NCBI GenBank assembly: GCA_028554645.1
Contig: JAQOOI010000013.1
Location: forward strand, 558,001-622,000
DNA: 64,000 nucleotides
Origin: Omphalotus guepiniiformis
Taxonomy: Eukaryota > Basidiomycota > Agaricomycetes > Agaricales > Omphalotaceae
Reading direction: 5' to 3'
Below the pieces are notes generated by a model. The model was not told where the DNA came from and searched no databases. It was given only the letters and a program-made list of their open reading frames with translations. Below, one piece after another: positions 11,401 to 21,038 of the stretch (positions within the stretch are counted from its first letter, which is position 1; the number at the start of each line of letters is the position of its first letter). The translations under genes were made by a program, and so were the position numbers.

Positions 11401-11892
11401 GGGACTCTGGTGCAAGTCAGGAATACTCAGATTGAAAAGAGTTTAGACAGAAAGATGTATCCAAGATATAAGGGTCCCATGATTGTCATCAGAAGGACAA
11501 AAGGTGGATCATATGTTATTGCAGAAATGGATGGATCAGTGCTCAAAGAAAAAGTTGCAGCATTTAGAGTCCTACCACATGCAGCCAGATACGAACCTAT
11601 ACAATTGCCAGACAATATTCATGAACTAATAGACTTGGATAGTAAGCAATTGGAAGCTATGATTGAGGATGAAGATAAAGACTTGGTCAAAAATACAGAT
11701 TATATTTTTGATGCCATACCCAATCTTAGGCTTGAAGGGGACGATTCTGATGAAGAAGACAGTGATTCGGATCTTGGAGATGACTTAGAAGACAATGAGG
11801 AACCAGATTGGGATGAAGGAGTCAAAACAGGTCAAAAAGACAGACGTAAACTCAAAGTTGCAACTAGTATTCTTCATTACAAAGTTATCTAG
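8488..11892 (+). CDS. pol: Gypsy A Pol: reverse transcriptase, RNase H, integrase
   Basis: A 1134-residue frame. RT spans about residues 40-320, with the catalytic motif as YVDD (near residue 199). RNase H spans about 360-500, with the Asp in LAVDTSW, the Glu in QPKRELYG, the Asp in VETDASY and the Asp in HGPDGLS. Integrase has an HHCC zinc region (HDNLGH then CQACQ) and a catalytic core with Asp in VITDNAP and Glu in NGKIERAH. The expected first catalytic Asp appears as Asn (KVHVNVF, codon AAT at 10738), which would disable integration if the alignment is right. An acidic tail follows; no chromodomain is seen. The element therefore needs at least two repairs (TAG at 8476 and this Asn) to be autonomous. 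Confidence 0.93.
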   Translation: MKLVHHLMKQQEKAFAWEPAEGGNFRTDFFPPVKVPVLPHVPWVERNIPIPPGIFDDVCKIIKAKIDSGVYEPSSSSYRSKWFCVLKKDRKSLRLVHSLEPLNKVTIQHSGIPPATADVARNFAGRACLGTLDIFVGYDERLIDDDSRDLTTFQTPFGPHRLVKLPMGWTNSVPIFHDDVTFILRDEIPHVTIPYVDDVPVRGPATRYELPDGRYETIPQNNGIRRFVWEHIQNMNRVIQRMKYVGGTFSGTKAFICVKEGMVVGHRCLYEGQAPSNKIAEVVTTWQRFDSKTDVRAFLGTAGQLRQFIKDYAKIAAPLQYLTRNVPFEMKAEQWDSVVALKEAIRVAPCLRPIDYMSENGITLAVDTSWMAVGYYIYQTDPEDPKKKYFNYFGSITLNEREARFSQPKRELYGLKLALEASYYLIYGCRNLTVETDASYIKGMLDHPSSGPNATINRWIEDIRKYQFTLVHVKGTLHGPDGLSRRGPGGITTERPPVNEEDYVDEDNGEPLQFRMQSEEDDIPLDFESFRDKIDNRGGYLLEMANSENDFEDDLQECIEEERIAECYRIRILEAHGMVKSAFAQTLVIPPGDPEWSNSHPYSEVHRRDEGKKMDDLLPLIKDWHQDKNSAVIKSLNKTEKRSFLRQAVKFFVDKDGKMYRRNEELDGQHKLVVSKAKRMYIMHAAHDNLGHKGMFATKAVIDKRFWWPDMEKDINWFVQSCQACQNRKLELLKIPPTLTYTPLFQKVHVNVFKVSPPSNGCSNVVHGRCALSSWSEGRALKSETARLMGEWFFEDIICRWGCPDEVITDNAPAMRAMLRWLEEKYGIKGITISPYNSQANGKIERAHFDIRTALAKATGGDLKRWYWFLKHVFWADRVTVRRGLGCSPHFIVTGAEPILPLDIVESTWLVKPPDRILTHEELLGFRAQALAKHRTHVNEMRERVDENKRKALIKFEQEYGNTIKDYDFKPGTLVQVRNTQIEKSLDRKMYPRYKGPMIVIRRTKGGSYVIAEMDGSVLKEKVAAFRVLPHAARYEPIQLPDNIHELIDLDSKQLEAMIEDEDKDLVKNTDYIFDAIPNLRLEGDDSDEEDSDSDLGDDLEDNEEPDWDEGVKTGQKDRRKLKVATSILHYKVI

Positions 11893-12005
11893 TCACTACA
11901 CGACTCTGAGTATGAACATAATGTATAGTAAGGACAGTGTTTAGGTATATATAATATATGCCGGACATTTAAAAGAACGTTGTTAATAAAGTGGTACCAG
12001 GGAAA

Positions 12006-13324
12006 CTACTCATCAGTAGTCATGTCGGTGGTAGAGGTAGAATCTACTGAGTCCATGGAGTCATCTCCATCCACATCGGAACTACCTTTAATGGACTTCT
12101 TCTTAATAACTAAGGAAAGATTGTCTGCTAGCTTCTGCATGTCACGATAACGAGCGCCATTGGTTTGAACAATGTGTGCGAGGGTAGAACACTCGGTACG
12201 AAGGCAATTGTGTATAGCCTTAAGAGATTCGAGTGTGAGCTGGTCGTAATCGTAGTATGGAACAAACGCAAGTATCTTAAGAACACTGGTATGAGCCATA
12301 TCACGTAGGGCCTTCTCAACTATAAAGAATAATGTCAGAATGTATATTGAATACTATTAAGTGTGTACTTACAGTCAGTTTCTTCACTAAGGTTTGAAAC
12401 AGCTGTTTCCAACTTAAGTCGTTTTTGGCTGGATGTCACAAAGCCCTTCGAAATGTAGTGGTTAGCCTTCCTGTATGCGCCAGAGGATTGATTCCAATCC
12501 AGGGACTGCTGAGTATGGCATGCTTACAACGGTGTGTTGGTTTGCAATAAGTTCTGCCTTACGGAACTAGTAACGAATTAATATATGTCCGGTTGAAAAT
12601 AATGAGTGACTTACAGTAAGATTCTTGATGGCACTAGCTTCTTTAGCGCTGCTAGAGCCCTTGGTACCGTCAGTCATCTGTAAGAACAATGTGTACAAAA
12701 TGTTAGTACAAAGTATTAATTACCGGGTGGAAATTACTTACAAGTGCTTCACCGACAGTTTTGTCGAGAGGAGGGGTAATAATGACTTCAACATTGTCGT
12801 CGTCGTCACAAACAGCCTTTGACTTGGGAGTTTCCTTGCCCTGGAATAAAGTTAGATAATGAATATAAGTCCGGTAGATATTCGTACCTTGCGTTTACGA
12901 TTGTTACCTTCTTCCTTAGCCTTAGCGACTGCTTCAGCAGCAGCAGTGGCATTCTTGAGATGTTCTTGAACCATACGGTCAAGGTGTTTCTGAAGTCTGG
13001 CTACAGAACAAAGAGGCGACATTTGAGGACGAGCCGCCATAACCGCCTGAAGGGCAGTAACGTTGTCTTCAAACTTCTTGAAGAGTTCATCGTCGGCAGC
13101 TGTAGTAGCCATATTGAGGGGTTTAACCTTAAACTCAATTTATTATTAAATGCTGGACGATTATTAAAAATGAAATAACGTACCAGGAAGTCACAAAGTG
13201 TCTTAGCAAATTGGAACATCTCTCCATCGGGAACATTACGAGCACGAGCACAGTCAAAGGTGCCGCGACGAAGTTCCAGCAAAGCAAGCCAGTCTTCTTT
13301 GATGAAAGAGGGAGTAGGGGCCAT
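12006..13324 (-). CDS. Antisense cargo gene 2 of Gypsy A, unknown function
   Basis: Reading leftwards from an ATG at 13324, seven exons can be joined: 13324-13184, 13127-12888, 12840-12742, 12677-12615, 12566-12528, 12505-12373 and 12319-12006. They give about 342 residues. All introns except one have GT-AG ends and 46-64 bases or so. The exception, between 12528 and 12505, is only 22 bases (gtaagc...gcag) and must be removed to keep frame. The protein starts MAPTPSF, has a central basic and Ala-rich helical part (AAAEAVAKAKEEGNNRKRK), an acidic stretch (DDDDN) and a Ser/Asp-rich tail. No known domain is recognised. It lies just downstream of pol, in opposite orientation, and in tandem with cargo gene 1. 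Long reconstructable exons suggest recent protein-level selection. Confidence 0.7.
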
Positions 13325-13510
13325 TGAGAAAGTAAGAGCTTGTGATAACGAGTTATAGAACGAATGAATGTTGGTTCAATGCAATTTATGATCCATATGT
13401 TTGTTCTTTTATAGCTGGAAAATGTATTGTACCTGGCTGAAAATTTTTGAGGTCAAAAAATCATCTTCAAATTGTCTTAGGGGTATAATGTTCAGCGGGG
13501 GCGCTGAAAT

Positions 13511-13527
13511 TTTTAGTTTGGGGGAGA
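13511..13527 (+). other. Internal second copy of the polypurine tract
   Basis: The 17-base string ttttagtttgggggaga is identical to 16494-16510, the tract that directly precedes the 3' LTR. It lies between the two antisense genes. It could be a central polypurine tract or the scar of a duplication that brought in cargo gene 1. The surrounding 13528-14007 shows no gene. Confidence 0.6.
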
Positions 13528-14007
13528 GGGTGACAAGTTCTGGAAAACTTATCAATATATTTATTATCCAGTGTATATTTGTCCCTCAAATTAAAAGAAA
13601 CATAAAGAACAGAAGGAAAAACAAAGTAAAAAGAATGTAATATTGAATGTTGTGGTCATTTCTTAATATAGAATTTAAGCGCTGAGTGTCAATCTTTGAT
13701 TTTGAATTTCAGCCGGACTTCAGAAAGTCAGCTGCAACTTCGATTTCTTAGAATCTTAAGGCTTGAATTCACTCATAATAAGCAAAAGAAAGCACAATGA
13801 CAATGATATTTTAGTACCCTAAGTGTCTACAAGCAAGAGGTAGAACTTAAACTTAGGTACAAACAGCGGTATGGTAAAGATAATGTTCGTATAAAGTGTT
13901 CGTTTCGACGAGTGGCAACCTACAACGAAATAAGACCGTCAAGAAAAGCAGAGATAAACACGTTCAAAAGAAGGAGCTGGGGTGAATAGAAAGTGTAAGT
14001 CCAGTGC

Positions 14008-15943
14008 CTAAGCTTCTGGACTTACCTCCTGCAATTCCCCAACTCCTGCACTTTGATTTGCAGTTTCTCTAGCCTTGTCTAAAAACGCGGGATCTACGGC
14101 TATCAGTTCGCCTTGGTCGTTGGTGCTGATTGCGCTACGGAGCCGAAAGTCGTTGACTTGCCACCCGAGAGCAGCGGCTAACAATTCCATCTGGCCTTTA
14201 TTCGCTAAGAATTCCGCATCCGGCTCGAGAGAACGAAGAATGCTGCGAGCATCTACACACGATTCGCGAAGACACTGTTGTTCGGTTTGAATCAATGAAC
14301 TCAAATGTTTGGCGGACTCGCGAGTTTGATTTGATTGTCGAACGAGGTTGTCAAACTCAGCGTGAAGTTGTAGTAAATTCGAAACGTGTGTGTTGATCGC
14401 TAATAAAACGAAATTAGAAGGAACAAAAAAGATTAAAAATGGACTACGTACCAGCAGGGTGTTGACGTCCTTCCTGGAAAGCAAGGTCGCGCACCTTTGT
14501 GATACCGTTGAGCGAATATTGAAAAGAACAAGGTCGTTTCCATTTCTCACAGACGCTACATTTGTTGTCCTCTCCGCGCCATACACACGGCTGACTGAGA
14601 TTGCCAGCTAGGCATCCAGCGCAGATGGGGTTCAAGCTGTAACCTTGGAGAGACCGATTGATGGTGACGAGGTCCTTGAACTTGTGTCGTAAGCTGGTAG
14701 GATCAACGAAATTGAAGGGAATTGTAGCTGCGGAGGTGGCAAGGCGTGAATCTCTGATAAAGGATTTCTTGCTGCCGGTTGGCTAAAGAAAACAGTTAAG
14801 AAGCAAAAAAATAAAGATATAATGTGGAACTTACTGTGTTGGTAGCGTATGTAATTTCGTATGGGTTGACAGTAACAGTTTCGACTACCTCGCCGTCTTC
14901 ACCAGCGCTAACCTCAACTGTTTCCTAGAAATGGGATTAGTTAGTAAACATAATGTTAATGAAAGAATTGAATAAAGATACCTACCTCGGGTTTGACCTT
15001 TTTGGGACGACCTCGACCGTGTGAAACACCGGAACGAGTCGATGTAGGAATCGAAGTCGTCGACCGAGTTTGAATCTGCGATCAAAGTGCTGGGGAAGGA
15101 ACACGCTTCACCTTTTTCTTTGGCGGAGACTCCAACTCGTCCTCTTCCTCTTCTTCGTCGTCAAAATCGTCATCGTCGCCAGAAGATTCTTCAACGGGAG
15201 GCGACTCTTTGAGTTTTTTTGGAGAGGCTTTGGACGGAAGTTCAGGAAGCGCCGAGACATCGAATTCTGGAAGGGAGGAGAAGTCAAAGGAGTTCTCGTT
15301 TTGAAAACGATAGGATTCGACGGGAGGGAGTTGACGAGATAAAGGAAAAGGCTGAAAAAGAGTCATAAGTAACGATACAAAAAGAAGGATATGAGGAAAA
15401 CGAACCTTGAACTTGAGCGCTTTTAGCTCACGAAGCATTGCCTTGGGAATTACCATTGGTTCGAGAGTTTCGAAGTCAGAAAGGCCGGTATCTTGTAGAC
15501 ACCAAGCTAGACGAGAGATTGACCACCAAAAACATCTCGCGTAGTAAGGAAAATTGTCGTCAGAAGTCCAGTCTTCATAGAATGTGTGCTAGAAAGTAAT
15601 AAAGACCTTAGTAAGGAAATATATTGAATAAAACATAATGGATCTTACCCAGGTGGTATAAGCGTTATCCAAGGGCGTGATTAGATGAGCAACTCGGAAG
15701 CTAGGATCGTCATCTTTTTCGAAGAGGCAAATATAAACCTCTGAGACATGGCGCTGGATCGCAACCATAGCCTCTTGGAGCGCGATGTGCTGCACACGAG
15801 GAAGAGAAACCGGTGAAAAGACAGGGGGAGCTTTCTTACGGGGAGCTATAGTGGACGTCCCTGCGGAAGTCGTTTGCCCAGAGTCGTGTTTCTTCTTGTT
15901 ACCTGAGCCGTCTTTCTTGGGAGCCGTCTTTCTTGGGAGCCAT
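14008..15943 (-). CDS. Antisense cargo gene 1 of Gypsy A: Cys-cluster, AT-hook protein
   Basis: Six exons join on the minus strand: 15943-15649, 15588-15406, 15351-14986, 14924-14835, 14782-14452 and 14399-14008. Intron ends are GT-AG. The product would be about 546 residues, beginning MAPKKDGS. The middle has an acidic run (DDDDFDDEEEEEDE), a basic nuclear-signal-like segment (PPKKKVKR) and an AT-hook-like GRGRPKK. Then comes a six-cysteine cluster, C-x2-C-x8-C-x8-C-x2-C-x6-C, close to but not identical with fungal Zn2Cys6 spacing. A helical C-terminus follows. This suggests a nuclear DNA-binding protein (inference). Two lesions are visible: an exact 16-base tandem duplication after the ATG shifts the frame, and exon 3 contains one TGA (15082-15084), avoidable only by a 36-base mini-intron. 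The local copy is probably disabled. Confidence 0.7.
15909..15940 (-). repeat. 16-base tandem duplication at the start of cargo gene 1
   Basis: On the minus strand the unit gctcccaagaaagacg occurs twice, exactly and back to back, directly after the ATG at 15943. With one unit the reading frame runs MAPKKDGSGNKKK into the long downstream frame. With two it hits a stop after 14 codons. Confidence 0.85.
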
Positions 15944-16493
15944 TGGAGCAAATGAAGTAGGGAGAGGATACAACCAACAAAGAAGAAGGATAGAACGATT
16001 GAAAGCAGTAGAATGAAGGTCAGAAGGGAGAGAACCAAGTTCCTGCTCGTTCTGTAAATTCTGAGAGTCGGAGGGATAGAAATCATATGAAGAAAGAAAA
16101 AACGAAGTTGAACCCATATATAATGAAGTGACGAACGTGAAAAGCAAAAAGATGTGAATAAAAAGATATGACAATGTATAAGGTAATAATGACTCACCTA
16201 TGATGGGAAACAGCTCGTGTTGAGGGCCAATATTCCAGAAAAAACTTTAAAATGAGCGAGTTAGGAAAACACACTTCTGAGTTCGTGAGGCCAAAGCTGT
16301 TTGTATTCAGTTCCGGCAGTTCAGCAAAAAGTCATGTGATCGTGCCATAGCGGCTTTCAATCCGGTGTTCGAATAATGGAACATTGACCGGGTGAATAAT
16401 GTTGAAGGAAAATTTTATTGAACTCTTAACAACTGCTGTACTATAAAATAAAGTCAGTAGATTGGCTGAAGAATTGACTGGGGACGGTCAAGA
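15944..16493. other. Non-coding stretch upstream of the antisense genes
   Basis: No conserved protein is seen. The open frames on the minus strand are hydrophobic, T-rich read-through of AT-rich DNA. By position it should contain the promoter or 5' UTR of cargo gene 1, but no clear motif can be named. Confidence 0.4.
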
Positions 16494-16510
16494 TTTTAGT
16501 TTGGGGGAGA
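16494..16510 (+). other. Gypsy A polypurine tract
   Basis: ttttagtttgggggaga ends directly at the TG that opens the 3' LTR. A purine run (gggggaga) next to the LTR is the plus-strand DNA primer of LTR retrotransposons. This adjacency shows that the DNA at least immediately left of the 3' LTR belongs to the element. Confidence 0.85.
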
Positions 16511-17889
16511 TGATGCACCAATTTTCGGCACCTACATTAAAAGCCAGGTGATTAATCATTTTAGGCATTTGCAGTGAGGGGTATAGAGGGTTGAAAGGTG
16601 CCCGCCTTGTCAATCAAAATGTGTTGTGATTTGAGTAATAAAGCATGTTCTATTACCTACGGTACAACATGTGTATCAAGGTTCTAGGCTAGTCAGTACA
16701 GTTGTGATGTAGAGAATTGTTCAATAGCCATCCACTGTTGAATCAGACTCAACCAATCTCGTAACGAGAACTCTGACATCACAACGTCAATTGCATCATA
16801 TAATTATTAGGGGAACATCTTCCTCCGGTCAATAAAAATTAAAAACCCGGCGGAAACTAAAAATGGATGGAACACGAAATAGAGTCGAAATAATGGATCT
16901 AGAATAGTTTTGGGGTATTTACTCCTTAATTAATCGCCAGGAACAAAAGTTGATCGAGGAAATTTGCTTCGATTAATTGTCCGGTGAAAATTGCTTGACA
17001 AGAAACCGGTTAGGAGGTGTAAAAACTCGATCAGTAAAATTTCTCGGAATACTACTGAATTGAAGGAGTTCCTTTGACGGAACAATGTGATACTTTGAGG
17101 GGTATAATTTCTATCAGGTGATTGATCCTATGGAACCCGGATGCCCGAGAAATGTCAAGGAAATCTGTAAAAATGAAATAAAGGGGCTGAATATTGCCTA
17201 CAATAAAAATAATGGAATTAAAACACATTTTTTGAGGTTTGCCTCATAAAATAGATCTATAACAAGTAATAATGGACATACTTGACACAGATACTTACAA
17301 CCTACATACACGGATATAGATATATATATAAAACAGGACAGTTTAGCTATAATTTCCGTTTTTATTAATTTTGGACTGGCAGTATGTATAAAAGGGCAGT
17401 AACCTGGAGAGAGAAAATCCAGGAGAGTACCATAGAGTCACAGGGTCACTGGGGATTGTCTTTATAACGTGAATTGTGCCTGTGAAGGGATATCCTACCA
17501 AAAACATAAAGTTGCCCTGGTCTGTTTATAGTCCGGTGTTTATTGCGATATTGTGTAAAGATCATTGTTGGTTGAATTGAACTGGTTGTGTTATTGGAAT
17601 TGGTTGTTTGATCTTGTGGTCAATTGGTTGTGATTGTGCAGTGAACACCTGTCTTGTTCAAAACCGTCTTGTGCTACTTTTTGCCTTAGTGCATTTTAAA
17701 AGCTCAACTATAAAGTCCTTGTGATAAAGATATAAAGTTCTAATAAAGAAGCCATAAGTTTGGTCGTGCGGAACCTTTGACAACGCCCCCTCAGACTCAC
17801 ACCTTTCGAGTGACTTGGTTGTTTTGGTTGTTTTTGGGTTTTTGTTCATTAGCCCTTTAGCAGTTCATTTCCCAGTTTCATTCTCATCA
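16511..17889 (+). repeat. Gypsy A 3' LTR
   Basis: 1379 bp, TGATG...CATCA, about 98% identical to 3146-4524. Most differences are A/G or C/T. Its right flank (tcgcg) does not match the left flank of the 5' LTR. A minus-strand open frame inside it is present in both LTRs and is a by-product of base composition. Confidence 0.93.
17387..17394 (+). promoter_or_regulatory. TATA-like box in the 3' LTR
   Basis: TATAAAAG at the same offset (876) as in the 5' LTR. In this position it would drive read-out transcription into the right flank rather than the element itself. Confidence 0.4.
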
Positions 17890-18368
17890 TCGCGGTAGTT
17901 CGCTAACACTATGTCTCCTTACGTGTTCTACTTCCGCGTTGTCGGAAGTACTTTGTGTTACATCGTACGTCTAGACCCTTCTGTAGCTCAACAGAGGTCA
18001 TTAGATATGACTAGTGCACGGAGCTACTGCTACCTGGTTTCTAAGTCTGGCCTTCTGAGTAGTGCCGTGGTACTTTGTTACCTACACGTTGATTTATACA
18101 GTATTGGGGCCATCAAGTTATACACGTTGGACCTTAGAACAAGTGCCGCAACGCTTTACTTGAGTGCATACTTAGGTAATACCTACACTGAGAAGACCCA
18201 TTTAGTGCCGTTCTACAGTCTTGTACACCTTGGTACACATATACTAGTGGTTGAATGTGTGTAATACGCCGCGGAACTTAGGACTATACAGTGTACTTCG
18301 TAGGTTTGTACTGGAGTGATCAATCCCGCGAGGCTGAAAATGGTAGTGGTATTCCTGTGGTCGTATCA
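17890..18368. repeat. Dispersed repeat, copy 2
   Basis: 18048-18368 matches 1-321 along its length; 17890-18047 is the extra left part not visible in copy 1. It starts exactly where the Gypsy A 3' LTR ends, so the LTR or a recombination event cuts into it. The two copies are in direct orientation and bracket the KDZ-Gypsy A block. Confidence 0.75.
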
Positions 18369-19787
18369 CTGGACCACTAGTAGGATATGATCTGCAAGGT
18401 ATGGGTGTGATACATGTATAAATACTCACATAAATAGCCAAATACATACTGGTCTGATAAATTTTCTCACACTCAGAATTCAATCCAATAAATCTGAAAA
18501 GTTCCATAGGATCTGGTGCACAGAATCATCATGTACAATGAGCATTTTTAATTGTTTTGCACAGCCACTTTGCACAGGCTATCCTATTAGTGGTCTGCAC
18601 CCGTGGCAATGTTTTCAGAATTTTCCAAAATTTACCTTCTGACCCTATACTACCCATAATAATGTTTGCTTTGACATTTTATGGATTGATGGCTCAAAAA
18701 GCACCCAAAATATCCTAAAAAGCAGATCTAGTGAGTGTGGGAAAAGGTAACCTAAAGCAGGTCTACTGACCATGGGAAAAATATGTACCCAAAGCAGACT
18801 GGTGTACTGTCAACTGTAAGTTGATGGACTGTGGACAAAGTATCCTTATGTAAAGCTATAGTCCATGAGAAAAAAGGCCTCTCAAAGCAGTCAAGCAGCC
18901 CTCTATACTGATTTGAAACTCAGCTACATGCCAGAGTATAGCAGATTTATAAACTCTACTTCTAACCCTACCTTGTCCTGTGCTTTTGCAATACAGATTG
19001 TGAGTGACTTCCTTCTTTTTTAAAAATATTTACCACATCAACTGCAGCACCCAGGACCTACCACAGCCCTCGTCTATGCCAACTCCACCAAAAACTGAAG
19101 CTACTGGACGCTACACTAAAAGACCATGTAGGGTCTTTGATTGTGTCTTGATATGTCCCCAGGTGAGATCAAGATTCGATCAAGATTCTCGCTTGGACTC
19201 ACCTATGGTCTGACCCTCACCCAGCAATTGAAACCCCTCAGATCGCTATTGACTGCCCAAAATTCCTCAGCGACTTGGTTTAATCCCATTGGAAGTAACG
19301 TGCGGAAGCGAAGGGGTCAAACTGCCACCGTGTCTTCAACACACTTTACAGCTTCTTTAGCGCAGGCCATCAATGCCTCTAGCAGGGCTCTCTAATAATC
19401 TTTCCCGAGCATCAAACAGTTCAATCATGATTATGAGGTTGACTTCAGTAGTGAATGCAAAAATAGCAAATTATTAGCATGAAATACACTCATCTATACA
19501 CAGTCTATTTAACAACTTAGGTTTCCTGCTAATATCAAAACAAACCTCATATTTCAAAAGCACACAAATACTCAGGATATTATGGTTAAACAGCACATAC
19601 AGAAATTATCAAGAACAGATTAAACCCTAAGGGACCGCGAAGGGAGTACAGGGGGTCGTTTCAGTACGTTAAGTGTGTTTTGAACGTAATATTGTGCCAG
19701 CTGCCGTTCCCATTCTTCTCCTCGAGTAGGTAAATATTGTAGATTGATGTCAATGCCATGTCGTCAAGTGGTGGGTTTCATACCGTG
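18369..19787. other. No gene recognised
   Basis: Short open frames only. No domain, RNA or repeat shared with the rest of the window was noticed. A possible exon-like stretch at 19141-19395 (+) has no recognisable similarity. Confidence 0.4.
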
Positions 19788-21038
19788 TCAGGCATCCATC
19801 AGCTTCCAAAAGTCTTTCAAGGCACCGTAGTGGTCATTCCATGCATCAGCCACAAGCCCAATGTTCTCCTCACTTAACAAAGAGAAAACCACGCCAGTGA
19901 ACATCTTGGCAACAAGTGCTTCCTGATCACAACTATGTTGCGCCTCAGCAATTGCGAGCTGTGCAGAGCAGATGTGTGGAGTGGATGTGCGGGCGAGATG
20001 AGTCAAGGGCTCGGTCTACCTTGATGATTTCGTACTGAAAATTGATCATGGAAAGCTCTCATATCAATGTTCGACCACGCCTGCATTCGAAAGGCCCAGT
20101 TGCCGTGGTCGTGAGAGTGCTGTTTTGCCCAAACAACTGTACCGTCTCCTGCACAAGCTGGAATGCCTCATGGATCTGTGACTGCTTCTTGGTCTCTGCC
20201 ACTCACCCTTCGTCTCTGGACAAAATCGGCAGGTTGAGAATGTTCCTCCATGTCTCTGTGCTCTGTGCAGTGGGAGCCTCTCTTGAACTGCCACATCTTG
20301 CTAACCATGCTGGCCTAAAGTGCTCCCATTGATGCAATTGTTGAGCCTGACGTTCTCCTCTCCGTGCGCCGGAAAATAGACCTGGATCAGGCACAATGAA
20401 TAGTTTTTTCACTGGCTTGACTCCAAGCCTTTGGATGGTCATGTTCGCCTTCTCCCAAGCTCAGGCGGGTGGTGGTGTCATCGGATCGTTGGCAGGAAGA
20501 TCATTGTATGGGTTATGTTCCTCAGGCAGGGCTAAAAATGGATTAAAAATGTGTTAGAAACGCGCTCAGCAACGGATGGCGGCGGAAATTGTACCTCCCA
20601 TGCCTTTACCATATCAATTCTTTACAACGGCTCGTTTCTCTGCATTACAGTGAGGCTTAGAGTGCCCTGATTGATTTCCCAACTCAGCTTGACTTTCCGT
20701 GGCCATGCTGGACAGCGAGAGTAACGGAGAAGGTATTCTCCCCTTGCCTAATGTGTACGAGGACTCATAGGTGCGAGGATAACGGCCGTTCTCAAATGGA
20801 CTGATCCCACTGACACATTTCATGGCAGTAATGTGTATGGCTGCAAACTTCGCCTCAGAGCCAGCCTGGCCAGTGGCAATTGGAGGGTAAGGGGGTTGGG
20901 CTGGTTTAAGGACAATCTCGGAGGGACAGGCTGAATGAGTTTGATGGCCTTCAACACAATCTGACGGCTAAATTGGGTGTACGGTTGAACAAAATACATA
21001 GGAAGGCCAGCGCAGTGTTGCGCTGAAAACGCATACAC
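19788..21038 (-). pseudogene. Unrecognised decayed minus-strand gene
   Basis: Reading leftwards, amino-acid-like stretches follow each other: 21038-20820 (hydrophobic, Leu/Pro-rich), 20823-20614 (TYESSYTLGKGRIPSPLL), 20442-20203 (GVKPVKKLFIVPDPGLFSG), a continuation to about 20040 with one stop, then 20006-19788 (LSEENIGLVADAWNDHYG). The pieces look like exons of one decayed multi-exon gene, but frames and splice sites could not be joined with confidence. No family is recognised. It may be connected with the block at 22532-23261 on the same strand. Confidence 0.3.

Larger units (their letters stand above)
3146..17889 (+). mobile_element. Gypsy A: Ty3/Gypsy LTR retrotransposon carrying antisense genes
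   Basis: A 14.7-kb element bounded by two 1379-bp direct LTRs. Order: 5' LTR, primer-binding site, gag, protease, RT-RNase H-integrase, two minus-strand multi-exon genes (12006-15943), polypurine tract, 3' LTR. The LTRs differ at about 28 sites (roughly 98% identical), mostly transitions, so the element is fairly young but not new. No matching target-site duplication is seen: the 5' flank is cacgc and the 3' flank tcgcg. The KDZ gene on the left does not resume on the right, which suggests post-insertion recombination. The domain order RT-RNase H-integrase is diagnostic of Ty3/Gypsy; no chromodomain is seen at the pol C-terminus. Confidence 0.93.

Noticed and set aside
15589..16197. Minus-strand frame with a long hydrophobic N-terminus as a membrane protein
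   Set aside because: The hydrophobic part is AT-rich upstream sequence; the coding part begins at the ATG at 15943 in the neighbouring frame, shifted by the 16-base duplication.
3146..17889. Minus-strand open frames inside both Gypsy A LTRs (4293-4484 and 17658-17849)
   Set aside because: They are identical in both LTRs because the LTRs are. The short, Lys/Thr-rich peptide has no homologue features.
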